A stretch of DNA of 64,000 bases from Lophius americanus (taxonomy: Eukaryota; Chordata; Actinopteri; Lophiiformes; Lophiidae): positions 1,349,501-1,413,500 of the forward strand of contig JBBDHG010000015.1 of the NCBI GenBank assembly GCA_037951165.1. Direction: 5' to 3'. The position numbers were made by a program, and so were the translations under genes. The notes below the pieces were generated by a model. It was not told the DNA's origin, made no database searches, and saw only the letters and a program-made list of their open reading frames with translations. This document shows, in pieces, positions 36,591-48,380 of the stretch (the stretch's first letter is position 1; each line of letters begins with the position of its first letter).

Positions 36591-38088
36591 TATTACGTTA
36601 GTCTGTTAGTTAGTCATTATAGTCTGTTCCAGCTTTTGTAATTATTTATAACCGCTCTTAATGTATTCTAAAGCATATATTCTATCACGCCTTCATCCAT
36701 ACTCACCAGTTTTATGATCTTGCTCACACGGACAAGAAGCACCCACGGCGAGTGATCCTATTCATTAATTATGGCCTTCCTTCACCCTCAACCCTGATTA
36801 GCCCATAATCAGCCATGGCAGCACCCTGCAGCCTCTTTGTCTGGCGGCCAATGATGATGATTCAACAGAAAATAGATTTTCTTTAAGAGATTTTTTCATA
36901 TTAAAAAAAAATCTTCACATGAAATAACTGGACTGTCTTTGAGGAAGCAGAATAACTAAGGTCAGAGGTCATTATGGATCGATTCTGTCCTGAGTGACGG
37001 TCTGTTGCTGACCTTGACCTCTGTGCAAGGCAGATGGTTTGCTTGTAAGGATCTGCAATAAAGTAAGTGAATTTTGCACTTTATCAAAATTCACTTACTT
37101 ATTCTTTAGAAGTGACCCTCTAAATGTCTTTTTTTTACAGTTTTTTTCTGGGAGTCATATTTTCCGTTCATGACTATGTAGTGTAAAGAAAAAAAAGGAG
37201 TACATACTGAAAGCCCCACCAGGAGGTTACATCAGGAATTGGATATTTGCACACAAAAAAAGCCTCTACTTCAATGAGCTTAACATAAAGGTAATGATAA
37301 TTAATGAATATTATGATGAAGAGGGTTCATTAACAAGATAAGATGAATGATGACGTCATCAACCCTCTGATTTCCTGCTTTACAGCACTTGAAAAACTTT
37401 GCCACTTGGCTGAACTTGTTGGAGCCATCAACTCCTTCATTGAAGTATGTTATGCTAAATTAAAAAAAAATTATCCACTTGATGTTCCCAGAGTAGAAAA
37501 TTTGACTTCAACATTTTCACTGTTTGATGAAGAATTCAAAAGCAGGGATATATTTGGCATAAAATATTGTTGGTTTTCTTTTGATTATAATAAGACTAAA
37601 ATGCTCAGACCTTTAGACTAACACTTAATGAAAATTGACATTGAAAATTGAGATCATATTGACTAAGTAATGCAAGATTCAATTAAATTCAACTTTAGAT
37701 ATATAGTGCTGAATCACGACAATGTTAAATGTTATCTCAAGGTATTTCCAAAAAAGGGCAGATCCATACGACACCCTCTTCTCTGAAGAGACCCAACAAT
37801 TCTGGGAAAAAAACCTACCTTTTAACATGATAATTAACATGAAAGAAAAGTCAGTTTAGATAATGTAGCACCAGATCACAGTTAAAGGATATTTCATGAC
37901 ACCTTCTTAAAGAGCAGTTCTTTGTTTAACACCAATAATTCTCCCATGAGTAGGGAACACATATGGCAGCAGTGGTGAAACTAGGTTGATCAGCTGGGCT
38001 AAGAGAGGAAGACAGAGGAGAGAAGGATATATTTTATTTCAAAAACTTATTTTTCTCAAAATGAAATTTTAACCCTTTAATGTCATCA
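36591..38088. other. Intron, hairpin and CRE-type octamer
   Basis: Inverted repeat with 16-bp perfect arms AAGTAAGTGAATTTTG at 37061-37076 and 37085-37100 around an 8-nt loop. TGACGTCA lies at 37351-37358 within the palindrome GATGACGTCATC. A 92-codon frame at 37343-37618 has no recognisable features. Confidence 0.45.
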
Positions 38089-38089
38089 A

Positions 38090-38640
38090 AAAAAAATAAA
38101 AAATTTGGATGATCATTCTCTGCAAATTTGATTTAGTTGGGGCATTTATTAATCTAATATCAAAGATATAAATGTAACATAAAATAAAAAATGTTTTTGT
38201 TAAAAATTTATTCAAACAGTAAAAAAAACAAAATGACTCAAAAATCACTTCAGAGTGAAACTTTGTATGACATGGAAAATGATCAATTTTAATTGGATTA
38301 GCTCAAACCTTTTGTAAACGTTGTTTTACAACATTATTTGATACTTATCAGACTTAATGTCTGGATAATTGTCAAAAAGCAGGATTTTTTTCATCTTTAA
38401 CATGGAAAAAATATATCCTGCTTATCTAATAGGACATTCTCAATAGCCTATTGCCTATGGTGTCCCTCAGGGCTCCATCCATGGCCCCTAATTCTTACCA
38501 TACACATACTACCACTTGGTCATATCATAACCAGGTGGTAGTATTGTTCAATATGAAATAGTTACTGAAACTGAGCTGAAAAAATTGGTTGAGCATAAGA
38601 TTAAAGAGTTAAAAATTACATTTAATATATTCATATAAAT
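38090..38640 (+). repeat. L2-like relic with shared flanks (copy 3)
   Basis: 'tatggtgtccctcagggctc' (motif B relic) near 38458, then 'ccacttggtcatatcataac' and 'caatatgaaatagttactga', the same order as at 1-540 and 4430-4990. Confidence 0.5.
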
Positions 38641-39240
38641 GCGATATTTTTCATCTCACACTTTTGATATAAGACACTTATAAGACTAAGTTTCTGATGA
38701 GAGTCAAGCTTTGTGGATGATGAACAATGAAGGCTTTCTAACCTCAAAACAATCTGTAGCACCGTTAGCGACGATACAACGATTGGTCATATTTGGAGAT
38801 AAGTTGCAGTTATTGAACAAAATTGAAAAGTAGAGGAAAATAATTGATTTAATTTGCTTTGATTGCTGAAATTGTGACTGCAGTTTCCTGAGGGACTGAC
38901 TTTGGGGTCAACTATGTTCAATACAACACCATGCTAATTATCTGAGGAATGCTCCATGCTGTGTTATCTATCATCTATTATGCCTTTTTAACTAGCACAA
39001 CAGTTCAATGGTGTCTTTGTGATCCATCTCTGATCTGCAGCATCTTTAAGGAGATTTTCTTAACTCATTCTTCTCAACATCCCGATAACGGGGCCTCTAC
39101 CTAGTTTTTGCAACCTTTTTAGTGTGCAGAATGCCATATTCCTATGTCAATAGGTTAAATAAATCCATTTTTACACGTCTACCCAAGACGTGTAAAAGAC
39201 CTGTCCAATGATTTTTTTATCCATGAATCTGTACCAGTAC
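38641..39240. other. Intron, short perfect hairpin
   Basis: 12-bp inverted repeat TTTTACACGTCT at 39169-39180 with its complement at 39186-39197 and a 5-nt loop ACCCA. Otherwise nothing recognised. Confidence 0.45.
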
Positions 39241-39800
39241 GCCGGTCCTCTCTCCATTCATACTGGCCTTGTTTTGAAACCCCAGTCTTCTTGCTGTCAG
39301 GGTGAGGAAGTCTGTCAAGTCAGCGTCAGTAGTGAGGTTATTGCCGTTTCAGCTCTTGGCAGGGTTTAGCTGGGGTTTTGGATCCATGAGTGATTAGTCC
39401 TTTTCCTCTTCTTCACGGGGTTCCGCTAGCTGCTCCACTCGCTGCTGATTGCTGCTCCGGTATTCATCAGTTAGGCGACCCTTCTCTGGACAAAGCAATC
39501 TGTGCTGTCTGACAGCAGGCATTGAGCGACACAGCGAGTTATGGCGGACCTGAAATAGGAGCTGTTTTGATGATGTCCCTGAGGTTGTGAGGTCAGGCAT
39601 TGGGTGTTTTTTCCTTCAGATTACTGCCCAGATAAAGATGTTGGCCCTGGCCGACCCCGAGCGAGCTGTGCCCCTAGAGTCCCGCCCCCAGGGCCTGCTT
39701 GCATTGCCAATGTCTGTCATCATTGTCATCGCTCTGCAGGGAGAGCTGCTTCAAAGTAATGGCTGCTGCAAGCCTCACTGGTCGAGACAGGCTTTATTTT
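39241..39800. other. Repeat-poor, GC-richer intronic island
   Basis: No repeat family is evident and GC is clearly higher than in the flanks, with Sp1-like 'cccgcccccagg' near 39680. Open frames on both strands (e.g. 39587-39973 plus) are not similar to any family I know. Candidate conserved regulatory block; an unrecognised exon cannot be excluded. Confidence 0.3.
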
Positions 39801-40289
39801 CGGTCCGCAACAGCAGCAACACAACACAGCAGAGCTTTTATTCTAAAGGAACGCTGTTTTCAGCGCTGCTCTCCAATGTGAGGAAGGTGGTTTTATACAA
39901 CCTGAATAAATATATTGGTTTTTCTTTGTTCTGCTTTTCTTTTCACATTTGTCGCCACACTGCCAAAGCCTTCTAAATTAAAACTAATTACATCATCATT
40001 TTTGGCTGAGAGCAAGCAGTATGTTCTTGAGTCGGACATATGGTTTTTTAAAGCGTGGGAGGTGCAGGCTTTTGACTTTAACACCAACTCCAGATTTTTC
40101 AGTGAATCCTTGAATAGATATGTTATGGGAGTTATGGGAGCAGAATGTAGGCATGTGTTATCGACGGCAACAAAGACTTTTTTTTGGAGGTAGAATAGCG
40201 GTCACCACTACTGTTTCTTTGTTGGAGGTAGAATAGCGGTTGCCAAGACAAATGTTCTCGAGCTACGCGTGGCTTAGCGGTAGTAAATA
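39801..40289. other. Intron with a short direct repeat
   Basis: The 17-mer GGAGGTAGAATAGCGGT occurs at 40186-40202 and 40224-40240, 38 bp apart. Nothing else recognised. Confidence 0.4.
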
Positions 40290-40327
40290 ATTACAAATCC
40301 TGGAATGACTATTCCAGGGTTTGTAAT
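40290..40327. repeat. 17-bp inverted repeat, one mismatch
   Basis: Arms 40290-40306 (ATTACAAATCCTGGAAT) and 40311-40327 with a 4-nt loop GACT, directly left of a repeat A copy. Confidence 0.85.
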
Positions 40328-40334
40328 TAGACTA

Positions 40335-40560
40335 TAATGACTAACATACAATATTTCGGACACTACTTCCTAACCCTTGGTCGTATTTTGGATATTTAAT
40401 TTGGTGCATGTGAATCTTGTATATATCATATTTTAGTCATCGTTCACATTTAATTTGAGGAGTTCAATCCGGGAGAATTCTTGTACAATGCAGGAGATTT
40501 GGGGTTATTCCGGGATAAACCCTTGCTGTCTGGGACGACCGCTTAGGCCTATTTAGTTTC
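40335..40560 (+). repeat. Repeat A, 3' half
   Basis: 'tttggtgcatgtgaatcttg', 'acatttaatttgaggagttc', 'tgtacaatgcaggagatttg' and 'acccttgctgtctgggacga'. Confidence 0.7.
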
Positions 40561-41288
40561 TGTGTTGGCTTGGTTTGGACATTACAGTGTTCCTGAATCA
40601 GACATGTTTCTTTAATTTACAATGATGCTGTTGCAAGTATGTGGTCTCTTAGTGCTTTCCAGTTAGTAATTTGTTTGATTAAGCACAATTATTTCTCATT
40701 AGAATGCAGCATGTAATTAGATTTTAGCACAGGGTCCCTCTTAGACTGGGCATAAAGCTCATGTAATAATGATTGTGTTGTTTAAGAGCACACAACTTTC
40801 CACTTTATAATGCCATTAGTGCTGCATATAGTATTAAGAAACACATTTGCAATTAATTAAAGTGTTCCAAACTCATTTCCTCACAGTGAGAACCGAGCCT
40901 TAGGGGCCCCTCACTATAAGTTTGCTCTGACTTTTTAATCCAGTCTTGGTGGAATAGGGTGTTTTTTCGCTTTGAATGAGAGACTCCAGCAGTTTAAAGT
41001 CTTATGCAAACACATCGATTTGAAACACATCAGTAATGATTTCTTTGTGTATCTGAGTTGTGTGCTGAATTATGTGCTTGTTTTTCTCCCTGTGAACATT
41101 TTACAATGGACACCAACATCACCAAAAGCAGCCTTCGTCCCTAAAATATTAATTTATATCCATAGTATTATTTATATTGAATTATTTATAATCGGCTCCA
41201 CCAAACAGAGAGTTGATGCTCATTTGTGCTCGAGGTTAAAGACGTACATGGATACGGACAGAGCCCTCTGTTTGTATCCTGCCGGCAA
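40561..41288. other. Intron, no gene seen
   Basis: The 116-codon frame at 40972-41322 runs into a transposon fragment at its end and has no family features. Confidence 0.35.
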
Positions 41289-41289
41289 T

Positions 41290-41640
41290 GTAACAATATT
41301 TGCAGTGGGGGATCGTAACTAAGTACATTTACTTAACTACATATTTGCGGTTCTTGTACTTTACTTAAGTACATCAATTCCATACTACTGTTTACTTCTA
41401 CTTCAATACATTTCAGAAGCAATTATTTGCTTTCCACTCCACTACTTCTGTCCCACAGCTGTAGTTACTAGTTACTCTTCAGATTCACGTGTTCTTCACG
41501 TATCTCCAACTCTAGGATTACGTCTTTTAATGTCTTTCTTTTTCTAATCTAATACTTCTTGAGCTCTAACAATCATCTTGGATTATCTGGAAAATATAAC
41601 AAAGGTGAAAAACAGCCTGAAATTGTTTTTAGGCCGGTAC
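41290..41640. mobile_element. hAT-type non-autonomous element fragment
   Basis: 'aactaagtacatttacttaa', 'gtactttacttaagtacatc' and 'agttactagttactcttcag' are classic blocks of the family. Confidence 0.65.
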
Positions 41641-42237
41641 CCTGCTGGGCAACAGTACCAGTGATGGTACTTTTTAAACCGATCTCCAACCTACCTGGTC
41701 TGGGATCAGATTTGTTTTCTGCTATTTGATTTGGCTAAGGTTTTACTCCAGATGTCCTACATGACACAATTGTCTCCATTTTTCCGGGCTTGGGATCGGC
41801 AACAGTAGGACACTGGATTGGGACCCCTATGTGGCTGGTACTGAAAGACCATTCTACTCTACAACAAATATTTACTTTAAGTGGGATAGGGAAAGGTAAA
41901 AAGTTCCTTTGCCCCACTTGTTTCAGAGGTCTTTCCTTCTGCTATGTCTGACAAATGAGGCACGCCTCGTCTGTCTGAGGGTGCAAGATAGCACAGCCAT
42001 GACAAATATCTTCACATTGCATGAATAAAACTGTGATGATATCTGACATTATTGATATCATAACCCGTTTCTGCTGTGGGACTTGCATTTGAACGCACCA
42101 AGTTGTTGTCTGTTGCAACGGACCTGTCTGTAATTTACTCATATTTAAATTAGTTCATCTGAGGCTCATCCAGTTTATACCTTTTCTAATCAAACTATTG
42201 ATCATCCACATCAGCAGTTTCCCCTAAAATTATAGGA
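41641..42237. other. Intron between two hAT-type fragments
   Basis: Possibly an insertion separating the body (41290-41640) from the tail (42238-42302) of one element; not identified. Confidence 0.3.
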
Positions 42238-42302
42238 AGACAGAACTTTTTCACAGCGTGGTAGTACTTTTACTCAATTAAAGGAATACCTCAACCACCA
42301 GG
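42238..42302. mobile_element. hAT-type element tail
   Basis: 'gtagtacttttactcaatta' and 'aaggaatacctcaaccacca' match the end of the family. Confidence 0.5.
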
Positions 42303-45300
42303 GTATAATTCATGCAAGACATGACAAATATATATGAGGCTGACAAAGTAGATAAGATAATGAAAAAAAAAAAAGTTAAACCATGTGTCGTACTGTATGC
42401 AATAACCTCACAGACTGGTGAGTACGTCCGTATCTCTATTATCTTTTCTTATTTACCGTGTGCATTATTACATCCTACTTTGCCGTCAATTCCTTTTTTA
42501 TTTGCGCCAAAAACCCTTCACTCTTTACTGCCATCTTGTGGTTGTTTCTATGTCAACATAAAAGATGCATGGAAGTATGTCAGATGAAAGGGATGCATGC
42601 CTGGTAGAAGTCTATGGTTATTTCTAAATATATTTATTTGAAGTTTATCTTCCTAACATACCATAGTAAGTGAGAAACTGTCATTCACAGCTTTTTGGAA
42701 ACCTGATTAATTTAGAAAGGGCTTAGCAAAACGTATTTAAACACCATAGTCATGCACCATTACCTAATGTTTATTTCAACTTATAGGATGCCTAATATTG
42801 CGTAGAGAGCTCTATGACGCACCGTGTGTTCTGACACCTGTGTCTCAAGTGTTTTTAAAGACTTGGAGCTACAGTAGCTCTTCTGGGGGATCAGGCAACA
42901 CTAGCTAATAACCAACAGTCAACCATCAAACAATAACCAGACGAACAACTCATATAATGTCAAGCCTTTCCATTATCTCCCTCAGTAATTTGCATAAATG
43001 TAGGATTTCATTATATTCATCACCTATAAAACACCAAACAGAGAACATTTCTGTATTATTGTCTCCTAATATTTTAAGATCCTCATATATTGAAAACCAA
43101 AAATAATCCTAGAGAAACCTCTCCCATCACAGATATGATTATAGAAACAAAAGTAAAGGTTATTAAGATGTCGGTCAAGGCCAAGTGTGTGCATAATAAA
43201 GTGATGGAGAGAGTCCCCTGTCAGTTATTCTGTGCTGGTATTGATCAGATGTGGAGGCGATGTGAATCAATGAGACGCTTTCCATCAGAGATAAATAACT
43301 TATTATTATTTCTCCTGGATTTGTTCAATTTTATTCAGTCCCGGTGTCCAAATATCATCTCGTCACTACGTTAATGTCTTTAGTTTTCACACATATGGAG
43401 TATCAGATTAGATGGACCTTAAATAAAATGACATTAAATACTGTATATTTAGTTATTGCTATTATCATTTTTATTGTTATATATTTAGATTTTTGTTTTT
43501 ACTTCGGCATCAACATTATTTACAGATATTACAAATACATACCAACATCTTATCCCTGCAGAAATGAGGTGATGCTCTTTCCATACTGTAAATTTAGATG
43601 CACGTCAGTAAAATTTTGACAGATTCAAACTGTTATCTTTTGTTCTCTTCAACTTTACGAAAGCTTTATATATTCACAGTAAAAATGTTTGTTTCCACTT
43701 ATTATTATTTACCAACCAATTTAACGTAGCTCACGCATTTGAATATTAGTCTTTTACTATTTTTTGTTCTTTAATTTCTCAAAGCATTTTCACAGTTTAG
43801 TCTCCAACTCGTTCAAATTTAAAGCTTAAACTTTGTTTTACAATTACAGTAAGATGTGTTATGATTTCAATATTTTTTATTTTTATAATACAATAAATTT
43901 AACATGAAACATTACAAGAATATCAGTACCTCGCTGAAGTGTATGATCGTACATCTGCCTAATATCAGTACATTGAATCTGTTTATCGTCTGCATTATAC
44001 ATAGGGTTCCTAACATATGTTTTATATCTCCTCTTCTTTATATTGTTGCTGTTCATATGGCTTGTTACTGTTTCTATTTTGCTATCCACTGTGCTACTAT
44101 AACGTAGCTTTTATCTTATCCTAAGGATGGCACTCTAAGAAGAACACAAACCACTTTATTATAAGATTACTGTAATGTGAAGTAAAAATACCTTTGATTG
44201 CTGTAAGTACTATAGTCGTCATATATACAAAATAATGGAGCTAAATTCCTGACAAAAGTTTGCATAAAAACTAAATACGTTACGCGTGCACACACAATGG
44301 GATTTGCCTACATATACAATGTAATATGATTTGCATATAAAAAACACGATTCACATACTAATATTTTTCTGTTTTGTAAACACAAAAAGGTGCTAGAGAC
44401 AATTACAGCATGTCTTACAAGTACAAAATAAATCTGTCCTACAACTACAGAAAATGAAAAACCTCACGTGACTAATGGCACAATCAATCCTTGTGAGAGT
44501 GCCAATACTAAGTATTCAGATTTAGGCAGATTTTGGGTCCTATGTAGTTCAGCTGTTACAACAGTAGGTGTCGCTTCGGATCATTTATCGTGCACGCGAA
44601 TCCTGCTTCGTTTGTTTGCGAACTTTTGGGAAGAATTTAACTCCATATGAAATCATATACCCAGTACTGGTCAATAATAGAGTATTAGTACATATTTGAG
44701 TGACTCTGCAGTAAGGATACTGTATTTAATGATAATTGGATTATTGTAATACTACTGTGATGTTTTGACTGTACTTGGATAAGGATTGTTTCCTATCGTC
44801 AATTCATCCTCAACATTGATCTCAAAGGAGATTTAAATAATGAATACAGTAAAGTTATTGTGCCTTTTTAGACAGTTGGCATTCCCCAGATGATGGACAT
44901 GCCCTCAGCATTTTCTGTCGCAGGTGATGTCATTAATATTCCACTCATTATTGTTTATCAATTCATATTAATCAGGGCGATTCGTTTTATGACTGGGCTG
45001 TCTGTCTAAAGACTGAGATCTGCATGAATCACTAGAGCCATTATAAACACTGTCGTGCTGCGACCCCCCCCTCCATTCTCCTTCTCCTCATTTCGATATA
45101 GGTGCATTTGCTTAAATAAGACAGAGCGCTGGGAGTGGGCATAGATGGGGGGTCCTCAGCCCAAGAACCACATTCTGTACTTAGAGCCTCGGCTGAAAGA
45201 AAAACCTACACTGGTTGCCCGAATTTTCACAAATCTACTGAACATTACGGTAAATTACCAGGAAACGGCGGATACACTGTAGACCTCTTTACAAGGACAT

Positions 45301-45948
45301 TGAATAGGGTGACAGTAAATTACAAAAACAAACCTTTAAAACAACAGTATTTCTCAAATATAAACTGTATTACTAACTTCTTGTTTCTGTAGAAAATGTC
45401 TGTAGTAAATAATCTTGCAAAATGGTTCAAGGTTGTTGTTTTTTTTTTTACTGTAAATTCAAATGCACAAAATCTATCATTTAGACAATGATATTTTAAC
45501 AGTAATTATCTGCTTTTGACTTTAGGTTATTGTTGTTGTACTGTGTTTTTATCAATAGTTTGTATATATTATATATTCACTATATTCACTGTAAGATTCT
45601 GTTTCCAACACATTCTGGCCGTAATAAAAGCAGTTATCTATTGTTTTCGTGATTACGTGTAATTCTGTTTAAAATTTTACCTTATGTTTCTGTTGTCATT
45701 TGATAGTTTTTTTTTTGCAAACAATTGTTAGTGTACAGAAATAAGATGTTAAAAGCATGCCTGAGTTCATTATCTATTCATATCTTTTTTTTTCAAGGTA
45801 TTTTACCAAAATCTGTACATGGTCACTTCACTAACAGTATAATTTGTGACAACCACTCCTGTTAGTATTTTACTATCATATTAATTTTATTTAACAATGT
45901 AGTTTAATTTGTGTCTTGGTTTCGACGGTTGATAATGTCTTTAAGGAA
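42303..45948. other. Intron, long repeat-poor AT-rich stretch
   Basis: No coding exon or named repeat recognised in 3.6 kb. Short T and A tracts only. Frames of 60-98 codons look like chance. 45190-45560 has several 'acagtaaattac' and 'ttactgtaaa' motifs, similar in flavour to the units of the 34-kb array. Confidence 0.35.
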
Positions 45949-45949
45949 A

Positions 45950-46395
45950 TCCTCAAAAACACAGGGATACTATGGAATCGTTGTCGCTGCCACCTGTCCG
46001 TGTCCGTAGAGCCTTCGTTTTAACGCGATTCTTCAAAAACTATTTCATGGACCATTTTCAAATTTTGACCCACTTATACCCTATTGTGAGGAAGGAGTGG
46101 ATTGATTTTTGGAAAAGTCAGTTGTATATTTCCGACACTAGTTTTAGTTTAAATTTGTTGCACATAATTTAAACATGAGGCTATCTAGCTTGTATATATC
46201 ATATTTCACTTTAATATCTAATATTTTAGTCACTTCTGGGAGCTTTTTTTTTTTTATTCTTACAAAAAAAATATCGTGGACCTTACTTCACTTTTAATTT
46301 GAGTTAAATCAGGGGTATTGTTGGCAGGGAATTGGGATCTTGGCGAGGATTTACCCTCACTTTCGACAGTGTAGGCCAAGTTAATGCAGACTTTA
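45950..46395 (+). repeat. Repeat A, long copy
   Basis: Begins 'cgttgtcgctgccacctgtc', then 'aaactatttcatggaccatt', 'gaggaaggagtggattgatt', 'cttgtatatatcatatttca', 'attgttggcagggaattggg' and 'taccctcactttcgac'. The first part is the best-preserved. Confidence 0.7.
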
Positions 46396-46918
46396 TTGTT
46401 TTCTTCTCTAGACTTTGTGGTTGTTCAGACGGAACAATGCAGTCCTTCTCCAGGATCGGAAGAACTGATGTGACGTGTTTTCTCGATTATAAGATGATGC
46501 ATCTGAAATGTGTTCAGGAAAAAAGACATGGAGACTCGAGCCAATTGCTGAAAATACAGATATCCCAGAAAAACATGGCTCTGCTTTTCCCAATTAATGC
46601 GATAATTATCTTGTTGATGTACAAATAAAGGGCACAAAAGGGAATTGTACAGACCCGAAATTAACTCTTGCCATGGACTGGAGATCATAGATAATTCAAG
46701 TGGTGTCCTTTTTGTTTTTTAATATGATGTGTGAGGGCCTGATTAAAAGATGATCTCTCCTATGATTAAAACGGAAACTTGAAATCCTCTCCCCCCACAG
46801 CCTGAAAAGATAATTTTTCCAAAGTAAGTTTTGCATCATTTTCAGATTATAGTAACTATTGTGCCCCTTTTGTGATAATCCACTCTCTCTATCACACCTC
46901 CCCCCAATAAACCCTTAA
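46396..46918. other. Intron, no gene seen
   Basis: The 98-codon frame at 46332 starts within repeat A. Nothing else recognised. Confidence 0.3.
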
Positions 46919-46962
46919 AACACACACACATGCACGCACACACACACACACACGCACAGCCT
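46919..46962. repeat. (CA)n microsatellite, imperfect
   Basis: CA run with TG and CG interruptions. Confidence 0.85.
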
Positions 46963-48168
46963 GCTCTCACCCCCTTCATCATCCCTGCCACAACAGAAAA
47001 GCAATTTGTTCTCGGTGTCACTGATCTGATGCAATCAGCGCAGCTTCATGGTTTTGAATACGGAGAAGACGGCGGAAAAAGGACACTGTGTTTAATTAAA
47101 AGACGCACTTTTGTAAATGTGATGATCATATAATTTGAGATGGAGGATTGTGAGGTTGTGTGTTCAACACCTGCTTCCCCATTACGGCTGATTAACCTAT
47201 TCAAACTCGTGTGTGGCTCTCATCAAGGACTATTCAGGGTGTGGAGGCTGCACTCTGGCTCTAATTGTCTCCGAGCCTTTTCCTCTCTGAAGAGCTCAAT
47301 TGGAGATGAGTGTTATAAAAATTCAGCGCTTCTCCCTCTCACAGGAAGTCGGGAAGCTAGGAATTTTTTATTTTTTTTTACACACAGCTCCTGACACCTC
47401 CTGAGAGGAGCTGAGGGGGTGGAGCGCTCTCATTTTCCCTTTTTCCGAATCTATCCCCTTCTTTGCATAACCGTGCCTCTGAAGCGAGCGGCGTGCTTGT
47501 GAAGTGTTTACCCTCATCTCCGTCAGACAAAGCCGCTTTCACTGAAGGTTGTATTCATCTTCTTAACAATATCTCTGTCGCCTCCCCTGTTTGAGATTTC
47601 TCATGACAGAGCCTCCGCGAGTCAAATTAGAGGGAATGCAAATGGAATGTGATGTGCTTTGAGCTGCACCTGCTTTATGTATCACCATCACATCCCACAT
47701 TCTGTCATCTTTGAACATCGCTTCAGCTCTCTGGTGAATTCTGGGCTTTGAATAAGCTCGCTGTGATGCTCATCGTCGCAGAATGAGCAGAAAGTCTCAG
47801 ATTTAGTTCTGACAATGGAAAATTCTCCAAATCCAATTCTGCTCACAGATGCTCACAGAATTATCAGAATAATTCCCAGCATCCTTTAGGCTGCTGCAAT
47901 ACTTAGTTTCTCTTAATTGATAGGTGTCACATCGCATCGAACAACAGCACACCTGCAACGACAGGGATGTTATATCCAGATTAATGGCCAATCTGAGCTT
48001 GACACCTTTGATTGGTTGACAAAGTGCTCTCCAGCTCTCTCATGGCTTTTTTAAATAAAAAATTTGTTAGACCTATTTCTTTTTAGTTTTTCTCAAGGTA
48101 GCTTTATGTTTTGGGCGACGCTGTGAATTTTGATTGACCTTTTTGCCAAAATTCTCCTTTCACTATAG
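46963..48168. other. Repeat-poor intronic island, candidate regulatory block
   Basis: No repeat family seen; base composition is balanced. Contains an octamer ATGCAAAT near 47636 and E-box/CAGCTC motifs. The texture, free of simple repeats and transposons over 1 kb, resembles conserved non-coding DNA around neuronal genes. Confidence 0.3.
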
Positions 48169-48169
48169 A

Positions 48170-48380
48170 GAAAAGTAATAAGTTAAGTAAAAATAAGAAA
48201 GATTTGTTATAAAAGCCATCCACTATTTACAAAAACTTGTAAAATATAGCTTTCAACTGATCAAACTCAATTAAAATAGATATTTACAACTTAATAAGTT
48301 CTACTCAAAACATCTTTATTTAATTTAGGTTACTAGTTGAAGTAAGTTCATCAACAATTTTCATTTTACAGGGCATAATT
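48170..48380. repeat. 'aagtaag..acttaataagtt' dispersed repeat fragment
   Basis: 'aataagttaagtaaaaataa', 'acttaataagttctactcaa' and 'actagttgaagtaagttcat' resemble a common short fish repeat of alternating AAGTT/AACTT motifs. Confidence 0.4.

Noticed and set aside
46332..46628. 98-codon frame at 46.3 kb
   Set aside because: Begins inside a repeat A copy and has no family features.
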